From: Lactobacillus kimbladii
GTDB taxonomy: Bacteria; Bacillota; Bacilli; Lactobacillales; Lactobacillaceae
Reading direction: 5' to 3'
Length of the DNA stretch: 64,000 nucleotides
Assembly: GCF_000970755.1 (NCBI RefSeq)
Contig: NZ_KQ034007.1
Coordinates: 1,098,037 to 1,162,036 of the forward strand
Under the pieces are notes generated by a model. That model was not told where the DNA came from. It worked only from the letters and a program-made list of their open reading frames with translations, and searched no databases. The first letter of the stretch is position 1. Each line of letters opens with the position of its first letter. The position numbers and the translations under genes were made by a program. Shown piece after piece: positions 56,462 to 64,000 of this stretch.

Positions 56462-57637
56462 TTGTTAGAAAAAAGTTTTTATAGAGCTATGTTAAGTAAG
56501 TCTTTTCCTTTCCCAGTCAAAGTAACATATTGGGATGGCAAAAGCGAGGTATACGGAAACGGTACGCCAAATATAGAGATTATTTTTAACGAAAAGATTC
56601 CGACTAGTGCTATCTCAAAAAATGCTTCTCTTGCTTTAGGCGAAGCATATATGGATAAAAGAATCGAAATCAAGGGCAGTTTGCAAAAACTAATTTGCGG
56701 AGCTTATGAAAGTGCCGGAAGTTTCATGCGGTCCAGTAAATTTCGTAAATTTTTACCAAAAGAAAAACACACTGAAGCACAAAGTGAAAAAGATGTTCAA
56801 AGTCACTATGATATCGGTAACGACTTTTATAAATTATGGCTTGACCCTACTTTAACATATTCGTGTGCATATTTTGAAAATGAAAATGATGACCTTGAAA
56901 CAGCACAATTGAATAAAATCCATCATATTTTAAATAAATTACATCCTGAAAAAGGAAAGACTTTACTTGATATTGGATGTGGCTGGGGCACCCTTATGCT
57001 TGTCGCAGCTAAAGAATATGGCTTAAAAGTAACTGGTGTAACTCTGAGTGAAGAGCAGTATAAACTTGTGCAAAAGAAAATATTCGACCAGAACTTGCAA
57101 GATATTGCAGAAGTTAAGTTGGAAGACTACCGTGAGCTGGGAAATGAACAATGGGATTATATTACCTCTGTAGGAATGTTTGAACATGTTGGCAAAGAGA
57201 ATTTAGGCCAATACTTTGCTGATGTAGCAAAATATTTAAAGAAAGATGGCGTAGCCCTTATTCATGGCATAACTCGTCAGCAAGGTGGTGCCAAGAACGC
57301 CTGGATAAACAAGTACATTTTTCCAGGTGGTTATGTACCAGGCTTAGCCGAAAACATCGGTCATATTGTTGAAAACAACATGCAAATAACAGACTTGGAA
57401 ATGCTTAGAAGACATTACCAAAAAACACTAGAAATTTGGGATAAAAATTTTAATGCTAAACGAGATCAAATTCAAAAGAATATGGGTGAACGTTTTACCC
57501 GCATGTGGGATCTATACTTGCAGGCTTGTGCTGCTTCTTTTGAATCTGGCAACATCGATGTCGTGCAATATCTAATTACTAAAGGCCCATCTGGCAAGAA
57601 CTTGCCAATGACGAGAAAATATATGTTAGATAAGTAG
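56462..57637 (+). CDS. cfa: cyclopropane-fatty-acyl-phospholipid synthase
   Basis: 391 residues starting at TTG 56462 behind [45 protein letters not shown] and GVTLSEEQY are typical. It adds a methylene bridge from SAM to unsaturated fatty chains of membrane lipids, hardening the membrane against acid. It lies 79 nt after plsC and has its own terminator. Confidence 0.96.
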   Translation: MLEKSFYRAMLSKSFPFPVKVTYWDGKSEVYGNGTPNIEIIFNEKIPTSAISKNASLALGEAYMDKRIEIKGSLQKLICGAYESAGSFMRSSKFRKFLPKEKHTEAQSEKDVQSHYDIGNDFYKLWLDPTLTYSCAYFENENDDLETAQLNKIHHILNKLHPEKGKTLLDIGCGWGTLMLVAAKEYGLKVTGVTLSEEQYKLVQKKIFDQNLQDIAEVKLEDYRELGNEQWDYITSVGMFEHVGKENLGQYFADVAKYLKKDGVALIHGITRQQGGAKNAWINKYIFPGGYVPGLAENIGHIVENNMQITDLEMLRRHYQKTLEIWDKNFNAKRDQIQKNMGERFTRMWDLYLQACAASFESGNIDVVQYLITKGPSGKNLPMTRKYMLDK

Positions 57638-57660
57638 TATTAATATTTTCATCCATACAA

Positions 57661-57692
57661 AAAGCTGACAAATTAACTTTGTCAGCTTTTTT
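57661..57692 (+). terminator. cfa terminator
   Basis: The stem AAAGCTGACAAA/TTTGTCAGCTTTTTT lies 24 nt after the cfa stop. It also faces the gene ending at 57734 on the minus strand. Confidence 0.9.
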
Positions 57693-57733
57693 AGTAATTA
57701 AATTTACATTCACACTATGATTTAGAATTCGGG

Positions 57734-59134
57734 TTAAGGTTTAAAAATCTTCCCTGGATTAATAATATAATTAGGATCAAATAACTTTTTAACCTTACGT
57801 AGTAAGTCGGTATAATCTTTACCGTAAAAGTCTTCATAGTAATTTGCTCTTGCATAACCAATTCCGTGTTCACCGGACATATTACCATCAAGAGATTTAG
57901 CGGTTTTATACAATTCAGAAATAACTTTATCACTGGTTTTAGCATACTCTTCATCAGACATATTGTCAGAGCAAAGATAAATATGTAAGTTTCCATCTCC
58001 AGCATGACCAAAGTTTGGAATCCTAATGTTTAATTCTTTTTCTAATTCCTCAATCCGGTCTAATACAACAGGAATGTGGTTGATTGGAACACAAACATCA
58101 ATCTCATCCATCTTAGGAGTAGAGTTTTGAATGGCCAGCAATAACTCTTCACGACATTTCCAGATCTTCTTGGCTTCATCAGAATCAGCACTCAGAACGA
58201 TAGCTTTTTCAGCTTTAAAAGGTTTAACAACTTCTAAAGTTTCGTTAAGTTCTGCTTTCCACTCATCTTCTGTAAAGGCATCAATTCCAATGATAATAAA
58301 GCCGTCACCATGCTTAATCGGAAACTCATCTTTAGCATAAGTTTCCCAGAGTTTAACAACCTTACGTCCCATAAACTCAACGGTAGTTGGTACAACCCCA
58401 GATTTAAGAATAGCTGGTACTGATCTAATAGCATCATTCAAAGTTGGAAATGGAATAATGGCATTAATAGATTTGTGAGGTCTTGGGTATAAACGAATTG
58501 TAACTTCTGTTACAACACCCAAAGTTCCTTCTGAACCAATGATCAAATCTTTCAATGAATAGCCAGAAGATGATTTAACTGCCTTCGAACCAAATTTATA
58601 TAATTTACCATTAGTTAAAACAACTTTAATCTCACGAATGTGCTCTCTGGTAACGCCATATTTAATAGCTTTAAGTCCACCGGCATTGGTAGAAACATTA
58701 CCACCAATAGTTGCCCAGTGCATGGCTGGAGCAGGCATATACATGAAAGGCTTATCAGCCAGATATTCGTCCAAGTCCTTCAATCTCAATCCTGCTTGAA
58801 CAGTCATGGTCAAACTTTCTGGATCATATTCCAAAACCTTGTTCATTTTGATCATGTCTAGTGAAATTCCGCCATCAACAGCAAGGTTAGCTCCCATTAA
58901 ACCAGTTGAATTTCCTCTTGGAACCAAAGGTATTGAATGATCACTCGCATATTTAACAACATTCATTACCTCTTCATTACTTGTTGGTTGAATTACCAAA
59001 TCAGGCATAGCTTTGACTGTGCCAAATTGGTCATGATCCCAGTGTTTAGTAGGTTTAGTAATAAACCTTTCTGGATCTGAAATGAACTTACTTAAATTAT
59101 CCAGATCAGTTTGATTAATTTTATGATATTCCAT
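57734..59134 (-). CDS. FAD-linked oxidase, GlcD/D-lactate dehydrogenase type
   Basis: 466 residues from ATG 59134 behind AAGAAGGGAA. The FAD-binding half has PLVPRGNSTGLMGANLAVDG and GGNVSTNAGGLKAIKYG, and the C-terminal half ends with SGEHGIGYARANY. GlcD subunits or quinone-linked D-lactate dehydrogenases oxidise 2-hydroxy acids (glycolate, D-lactate). No GlcE or GlcF subunit is near, so a single-subunit D-lactate or hydroxyacid dehydrogenase is more likely. Substrate is inferred. Confidence 0.88.
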   Translation of the reverse strand: MEYHKINQTDLDNLSKFISDPERFITKPTKHWDHDQFGTVKAMPDLVIQPTSNEEVMNVVKYASDHSIPLVPRGNSTGLMGANLAVDGGISLDMIKMNKVLEYDPESLTMTVQAGLRLKDLDEYLADKPFMYMPAPAMHWATIGGNVSTNAGGLKAIKYGVTREHIREIKVVLTNGKLYKFGSKAVKSSSGYSLKDLIIGSEGTLGVVTEVTIRLYPRPHKSINAIIPFPTLNDAIRSVPAILKSGVVPTTVEFMGRKVVKLWETYAKDEFPIKHGDGFIIIGIDAFTEDEWKAELNETLEVVKPFKAEKAIVLSADSDEAKKIWKCREELLLAIQNSTPKMDEIDVCVPINHIPVVLDRIEELEKELNIRIPNFGHAGDGNLHIYLCSDNMSDEEYAKTSDKVISELYKTAKSLDGNMSGEHGIGYARANYYEDFYGKDYTDLLRKVKKLFDPNYIINPGKIFKP

Positions 59135-59223
59135 TATAATTCCCTTCTTACTAAAATCATAATATAGCTATTGCTAACATGATAAATTTACTCTTTAATG
59201 TAAACGCTGTCAATACCAAATAT

Positions 59224-59258
59224 AAAAAAGCACAAAGTTTTAGCTTTGTGCTTTTTTT
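59224..59258. terminator. terminator of the multidrug ABC pair
   Basis: AAAAAAGCACAAAG/CTTTGTGCTTTTTTT with loop TTTTAG, directly at the end of the ABC gene on the minus strand. Confidence 0.92.
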
Positions 59259-61048
59259 CACTTTTGGCTATTCTGTAAGGTATATAAATTATAATAATAA
59301 CCTTTTTGTGAAAGAAGATTTTCGTGATTGCCTCTTTCTACTATTTTGCCATCATTTAAAACGATAATTTGATCTGCATCAACAATAGTTGAAAGCCTGT
59401 GTGCTATAGCCAAAGTTGTGCGGCCTTTGCGCAATCTCTTTAGTCCCTGCTGAATGAGTGTTTCAGTTTCAGTATCAACATTTGCAGTTGCTTCATCCAA
59501 GACCAATATCTTTGGATCTGTAACTAAAGTCCTTGCAAATGAAATCAATTGCCTTTGGCCTTGACTAAATTCGCTGCCGCCCTCACCTACCTTAGCATGA
59601 TATTTGCCAGGAAGATTTTCAATAAAGCCATCTGCCTGAACAGTTTCTGCAGCCTTTTTTATTTGCTCGTCAGTTATGTCCTTGTTATAAAGACGAATAT
59701 TGGAATTAATATCTCCGTAAAACATGAATGGTTCTTGCAATACCAATCCCAGTTTTTTGCGTAATTCTGCTTTAGGATACTTTTTAATGTCAACGCCATC
59801 AATTAATACTTCACCTTTATAAAATTCATAAAAGCGCATCATTACGTTAATAATTGAACTTTTACCAGAGCCTGTATGGCCTACTATGCCTAGAGTTTCA
59901 CCAGGATTAACTGTGAAAGAAATATCATGTAAAATTTCATTTTTACCATCATAAGAGAAACTTACATGCTTAAACTCAATCTTTCCTTGAGTAATTGTTA
60001 ATCCTGCTTCAGCATGCTGTTCCGGTTCGTAATCAGTATTATCTAATATCCGAAAAATTCTTTTACCGGCTACAATACCATCTTGGAAAAAAGTCATTTG
60101 ATCCATCATATTGGCAATTGGATTGAAAAACTGGGAAATATATTGTGAAAATGCGTAAACCACACCTGCCGGCACGAATGTTTCCCTCAACGGAAAACCA
60201 AAATACATTAAAGTTAAAGCTAATGCCAGAGAATATAATAAACTAGTTAAAGGTGACAGCAAAAAAGAATTAAGATTAATCATATCAAATCTTGTTTTCA
60301 TTAAAGCTGTATTTTCATTTTCGAAATGATTAGTCATGCGCTCTTCTTGCTTAAATTGCTGGATTAAAGAAACTCCTTCAATTGATTCATTTAAGTTAGT
60401 ATTGATGCGACTCAGTCGCTCGCGATAACTACGGTAAAGTTTAGAACTTCTTTTAGAATATTGCCAAATGATCACTAAAAGTACAGGCAAAAAGGCAAGT
60501 ACTATCAGTCCAGCCATTACATTTGTAGAAAACATCGCTACCATAGCCGAAATGATTGAGAAAAATGAAATTACCACACTTGATAATACAGTCAGAAAAT
60601 TACTCAAAGTCATAGTATCGTTTGTTACTCTTGAAACTATAGATCCGGCTGGAGTTTGGTCAAAGTAGCGCATCCCTAACGTATGCAATTTTTTATAAAG
60701 TTCTGACCGCAATCCTTCAAGTGATTTTTCAGATCCTAAAGCAAAAAAGTACTCATAGGTAAATTGAAAAATTCCTTTAACAATAGAACCAAATGCGTAA
60801 AGAAAACCGGCAAATAAAATTATTTGTGTTGTAACATCAGTTTTACTCAAAAAGTTATCCAAAAAATATTGTAAACCATATGGTAGCAGAACGTTGATTA
60901 CACTTACTAAAAAGGCACCTATACCAGCAATAATCATTTCATTTTTAAAATGCATCACAAACCGCAATAAACGTTTAAAAATGCTAAGTTGCTCTTTTAC
61001 TGGAATTTCTTGCGACCAGACTGATTGAAATGAATTTTCATCATCCAT
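59258..61048 (-). CDS. multidrug ABC exporter half with catalytic site (BmrD/LmrD-like)
   Basis: I use the ATG 61048 (596 residues); GTG 61057 is possible. Six membrane helices, then Walker A GHTGSGKSS, signature FSQGQRQ (SQGQ, not SGGQ) and Walker B ILVLDEATANVD with the catalytic Glu. It pairs with the upstream half, which carries a degenerate Walker B. This is the arrangement of asymmetric BmrCD/LmrCD heterodimers. It overlaps the partner's stop by 8 nt. It probably exports lipophilic drugs. Confidence 0.9.
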   Translation of the reverse strand: MDDENSFQSVWSQEIPVKEQLSIFKRLLRFVMHFKNEMIIAGIGAFLVSVINVLLPYGLQYFLDNFLSKTDVTTQIILFAGFLYAFGSIVKGIFQFTYEYFFALGSEKSLEGLRSELYKKLHTLGMRYFDQTPAGSIVSRVTNDTMTLSNFLTVLSSVVISFFSIISAMVAMFSTNVMAGLIVLAFLPVLLVIIWQYSKRSSKLYRSYRERLSRINTNLNESIEGVSLIQQFKQEERMTNHFENENTALMKTRFDMINLNSFLLSPLTSLLYSLALALTLMYFGFPLRETFVPAGVVYAFSQYISQFFNPIANMMDQMTFFQDGIVAGKRIFRILDNTDYEPEQHAEAGLTITQGKIEFKHVSFSYDGKNEILHDISFTVNPGETLGIVGHTGSGKSSIINVMMRFYEFYKGEVLIDGVDIKKYPKAELRKKLGLVLQEPFMFYGDINSNIRLYNKDITDEQIKKAAETVQADGFIENLPGKYHAKVGEGGSEFSQGQRQLISFARTLVTDPKILVLDEATANVDTETETLIQQGLKRLRKGRTTLAIAHRLSTIVDADQIIVLNDGKIVERGNHENLLSQKGYYYNLYTLQNSQK

Positions 61049-62804
61049 TTGAGTCACCTACCTTGTCTTCTAATTCTTGTCTTTGCCACATATCTGCATA
61101 CCAACCATTTAATTTTAGCAACTGGTCATGGGTCCCTCGTTCAACAATCCGACCATTTTTTAGTACTAAAATTAAATCAGCATTCATCACTGATGTGAGT
61201 CTATGCGTAGCAATTAAGGTTGTTTTCCCTTTTCGTTCTTTTTTTAATGAATGTAAAATAGCCATTTCAGTTCTGGCATCAACTGCTGACAATGCATCAT
61301 CTAAAACTAAAATTTGACTTTGCTTCAGCAAGGCTCTGGCAATAGACATGCGTTGTTTTTGTCCACCGGAAAGTGAAACGCCATTTTCGCCGACCAAAGT
61401 ATTGTAGCCACCAGGCATTTGTAAAATATCATTATGTAAATCACTTTTCTTGGCCGCAGAAACAATAGCACTTTCATTACTGTCTGCTTTTGAAAAAGCA
61501 ATATTTTTTTGAATACTTGTTGAAAATAAGTAATTATCTTGAGGCACATATGAGATTTGGCGTAGTAAAACGTTAAGCGGGATCTCCCTGATATCATGTC
61601 CATTTAAGGTGATATGACCATCATATTTATCAAATTCCCTTAGTAAAAGCTGTATGATAGTTGTTTTTCCAGCCCCTACTTTACCAACAAGACCCAGAGT
61701 TTGCCCCGTCTTTAACGTAAAGTTGATATTATTTAATACTTGAACTTTAGGCTCATCTGGATATGCAAAATATTTAACATGATAAATAAGATCTCCAGCA
61801 ATATCTTTGGCAGATAATTTTTGATCAGCATTTTTGTCAGTGATTTCAGATTTTTCTTCTAATAGTTTTTCAATACGATCGTAACTAGCACTTCCACGCT
61901 CTAAAATATTAAAAAGATACCCAATCGCAAACATTGGCCAGACCATATTGCCGATATATGCTATAAATGAGACTAACTGGCCAATAGTGAGAGCTTTGTT
62001 AAAAACTAGCATTCCGCCATAAATAATAGTTATTGTATATGTCAAACCAATTAGAAATGTACCTAAAGGATCAAACATGGAATCCCATTTAAAAACTTTT
62101 TTATTGATTTTGATAGTATCGTCTATCATTTGATTAAAAGCAGCCGTATCTTCTTTTCCCTGTCCAAAAGTTTTCAAAACTTTTATACCAGAAACAGATT
62201 CTTGAGTTTTATTATTTAATTTGGAAAAGGCTGCTTGAGATTTATCAAAAGCATCATGTAGTCTGTCTCCTAATTTCCATGCCCCCCAAGCCAAAAAAGG
62301 CAAAGGCAAAAGAGCTACAAGTGTTAAACGCCAATCAACAAAAGCAATCATGGCCACCATAGTAGATACGCTCATTATGAGTGAATCTACTAAAGTTAAG
62401 ACACCTTCACCTGCAACCTCCTGAACAGCCGAAACATCATTTGTGGCGTGAGCCATCAAATCACCAGTTCTGTGACGTTGATAAAAAGTGCGATCCATAG
62501 CCATAAAATGACGAAATAATTTTGATCTTAACTGCAGTTCCAGTTCAGCCGCTCCACCCCAAATCTGACTACGCCAAAAATAGCGGAAGCCATAGAGCAA
62601 CAAGGCCGCTAAAACGATAGCCATAATCAGTAGACCGTATTCCTGCCAACTAATATGTCCTTTATCCAATTGATCAGCCATTAGTCCTAAAATCCTCGGT
62701 GGCACCAAGTTCACAACTGAAGTTAATGCTAAAAATGTAATACCAATGAGGTAACGCTTTTTCTCTTTTTTAAAAAACCAGCCTAATTTAAAAAATATAC
62801 CCAT
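61041..62804 (-). CDS. multidrug ABC exporter half with degenerate site (BmrC/LmrC-like)
   Basis: 587 residues. Six membrane helices, Walker A GKVGAGKTT, signature LSGGQKQR, but Walker B reads ILVLDDALSAVD, with Asp where the catalytic Glu should be. The degenerate site is therefore in this half and the partner supplies the intact Glu. It is first in the two-gene operon. The substrate is unknown, multidrug by family. Confidence 0.9.
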   Translation of the reverse strand: MGIFFKLGWFFKKEKKRYLIGITFLALTSVVNLVPPRILGLMADQLDKGHISWQEYGLLIMAIVLAALLLYGFRYFWRSQIWGGAAELELQLRSKLFRHFMAMDRTFYQRHRTGDLMAHATNDVSAVQEVAGEGVLTLVDSLIMSVSTMVAMIAFVDWRLTLVALLPLPFLAWGAWKLGDRLHDAFDKSQAAFSKLNNKTQESVSGIKVLKTFGQGKEDTAAFNQMIDDTIKINKKVFKWDSMFDPLGTFLIGLTYTITIIYGGMLVFNKALTIGQLVSFIAYIGNMVWPMFAIGYLFNILERGSASYDRIEKLLEEKSEITDKNADQKLSAKDIAGDLIYHVKYFAYPDEPKVQVLNNINFTLKTGQTLGLVGKVGAGKTTIIQLLLREFDKYDGHITLNGHDIREIPLNVLLRQISYVPQDNYLFSTSIQKNIAFSKADSNESAIVSAAKKSDLHNDILQMPGGYNTLVGENGVSLSGGQKQRMSIARALLKQSQILVLDDALSAVDARTEMAILHSLKKERKGKTTLIATHRLTSVMNADLILVLKNGRIVERGTHDQLLKLNGWYADMWQRQELEDKVGDSNG

Positions 62805-62876
62805 TATTCACCTAAAAAATTCAGTAAAAAAGCGGAGATACCATTCTCCGCAACACTATTTCAATCTAGTAAGTTT

Positions 62877-63092
62877 TTACTTTTGGTGCTTCATCATGTT
62901 CATCACTTGGTTTACCTTCTTCGCTGAAGGTTTTTGGCCCATTTGAGACATCATGGCAACAATCATATCTTCACTGATTGGCGGATTATCCTTAAAATAT
63001 TTTTTCATATATGCTCTGGCACCGTAAAAGCCACCCACTAGACCTAGCAATAGTGCTATAACAATTAGAAAGATCGCTAATCCTAAGTTCAT
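62877..63092 (-). CDS. yneF: YneF-family small membrane protein
   Basis: 71 residues. One N-terminal membrane helix ([20 protein letters not shown]) is followed by [20 protein letters not shown] and [12 protein letters not shown], the UPF0154 signature. Function unknown. It is near ynzC and lexA, as in B. subtilis. Confidence 0.92.
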   Translation of the reverse strand: MNLGLAIFLIVIALLLGLVGGFYGARAYMKKYFKDNPPISEDMIVAMMSQMGQKPSAKKVNQVMNMMKHQK

Positions 63093-63161
63093 AAAATAAT
63101 CACCTCAATTTGTCCAATAGATATATCTTACCTAAAAATTCAATAAAATTAAAGATCAAAG

Positions 63162-63410
63162 TTAATCTTTTCTTAAACCTTTTTTTCTCTGAGCTTTCTT
63201 AGCTTTTTCAGATGTAATTTCATTACCATTTTTATCAATTATGACTAAATTTTCAACGTCTTGCTTAAAGCCGGCTCTAAAGTTCTTAATAAATTCCCGA
63301 TGTAATTTTTTTCGTTCCTTTTCCTCAGCTTCTGTTAGTCCAACAGATTCTTTTTTATGATAAAGTTCATTTATTCGACTTATCATTTTTTTCTCAAGAT
63401 CTTCCTTCAT
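63162..63410 (-). CDS. ynzC: UPF0291 (DUF896) protein, YnzC type
   Basis: 82 residues from ATG 63410 behind GAGGTG. MISRINELYHKKESVGLTEA followed by FIKNFRAGFKQDVENLVII is typical of the YnzC family: a two-helix hairpin with a variable C-terminus. It is divergent from lexA. In B. subtilis ynzC is in the SOS-induced yneA-yneB-ynzC operon next to lexA; yneA and yneB are absent here. Confidence 0.93.
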   Translation of the reverse strand: MKEDLEKKMISRINELYHKKESVGLTEAEEKERKKLHREFIKNFRAGFKQDVENLVIIDKNGNEITSEKAKKAQRKKGLRKD

Positions 63411-63474
63411 TTTAAGCACCTCTCATTAAAAAAGTCTACATTATTATTAGCAGGAAAAAAAGTTTTTAATTTTC

Positions 63475-63514
63475 AGAACGTTTGTTTGCACTATACAATT
63501 TATTTTGCTAAAAT
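63475..63514 (+). promoter_or_regulatory. lexA promoter with overlapping SOS box
   Basis: TTGCAC (63486-63491), exactly 17 nt, TAAAAT (63509-63514). AGAACGTTTGTTTG (63475-63488) matches the Bacillus LexA box CGAACRNRYGTTYG at 12 of 14 positions and overlaps the -35 box. It implies that LexA represses itself. Confidence 0.65.
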
Positions 63515-63553
63515 TAAATGTATAAGAAAACGTTTAAAATACTGGAGATAACT

Positions 63554-64000
63554 ATGACTACAAAACAAAATACTAAGCAATTGCAAATTTTACGCTATAT
63601 ATATGAAACGGTTGAAGATAGAGGTTTCCCTCCTACTGTACGCGAAATTTGTCATGCTGTAGATTTATCTTCAACTTCAACTGTACACGGCCATTTATCT
63701 AGGCTAGAAAATAAAGGTCTACTGATCAAGGATGCCACCAAACCAAGAGCTCTGGAAATAACTGATGAAGGTAAAAAAGCAATTGGCGTCCAACCAAAAG
63801 AAATTCCCGTAGTTGGTGATGTCACAGCCGGCCAACCAATTTTGGCTGTTGAAGACATTGAGGATTACTTTCCCTTACCTCCTGATTTAGCAAATGATGC
63901 TGGAGACCTCTTTATGCTAAGAGTTCACGGTGAAAGTATGATTAACGCCGGTATCCTAAACGGAGACAATGTTATTGTCCGCAAACAATCATCAGCAATT
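63554..64000 (+). CDS. lexA: LexA repressor, 3' end beyond the window
   Basis: 149 residues are visible from ATG 63554 behind GGAGATAAC. A winged helix ([20 protein letters not shown]) is followed by the self-cleavage site Ala92-Gly93 (VTAGQPIL) and the catalytic Ser128 (VHGESMI). The catalytic Lys would lie past the window edge. It represses the SOS response and cleaves itself when RecA is active. Confidence 0.97.
   Translation, partial: MTTKQNTKQLQILRYIYETVEDRGFPPTVREICHAVDLSSTSTVHGHLSRLENKGLLIKDATKPRALEITDEGKKAIGVQPKEIPVVGDVTAGQPILAVEDIEDYFPLPPDLANDAGDLFMLRVHGESMINAGILNGDNVIVRKQSSAI

Noticed and set aside
1-64000. CRISPR array or repeat-spacer structure
   Set aside because: No regularly spaced direct repeats and no cas genes were seen on either strand.

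Overview
This is a low-GC Gram-positive chromosome segment, best placed in Lactobacillus sensu stricto (the acidophilus/gasseri/delbrueckii group). Supporting features are a PolC-type replicative polymerase, the hrcA-grpE-dnaK-dnaJ heat-shock operon with CIRCE operators, the rimP-nusA-ylxR-ylxQ-infB-rbfA-truB-ribF cluster, LexA next to ynzC/yneF homologues, a P-type proton ATPase, an L-lactate permease, and strong AT bias. The species cannot be fixed from sequence alone. No rRNA, tRNA or CRISPR array was seen.

Layout. 0-5.3 kb is an accessory zone: a membrane-anchored protein with two PGRYVI repeats, decayed remains of a phage-type integrase and an IS3-family transposase, the azlCD amino-acid exporter, a small secreted protein and an internally duplicated membrane protein. 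5.5-14.6 kb is metabolic: PAP2 phosphatase, lactate permease under an apparent CcpA (cre) site, DegV, enolase, two tandem YxeA-like proteins, a P3A H+-ATPase and a GNAT acetyltransferase. 14.9-19.7 kb holds apt, recJ and lepA. 19.8-23.0 kb holds a pair of exporter-type ABC proteins, followed by a nested palindrome resembling an IS end. 23.6-28.4 kb is the heat-shock operon, reading hrcA>grpE>dnaK>dnaJ on the minus strand behind two CIRCE elements. 28.5-35.8 kb is the rimP-to-ribF translation-factor cluster, with a promoter and an attenuator-like hairpin in its leader. 35.9-46.0 kb is pyrH>frr>uppS>cdsA>rseP>proS>polC.

46.2-52.7 kb is an accessory block lying between pyrH and tsf-rpsB, genes that are usually adjacent. 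It holds a ROK kinase, a fumarate-reductase-like flavoprotein, an acyltransferase-3 membrane protein, a P-loop protein, a small membrane protein, and a NOV_C/DUF3883 nuclease-like gene split by one in-frame stop codon. 52.8-54.7 kb is rpsB-tsf behind a structured leader. 54.7-64 kb holds a TrmN6/GIY-YIG fusion, plsC, cfa, a GlcD-like dehydrogenase, a heterodimeric multidrug ABC pair, yneF, ynzC and the start of lexA.

Most of the window is conserved housekeeping DNA. The items most worth a second look are the split DUF3883 gene and its island, the nested palindrome at 23.1 kb, the rimP and rpsB leaders, the tandem CIRCE operators, the TrmN6/GIY-YIG fusion, and the decayed mobile elements near the left end.
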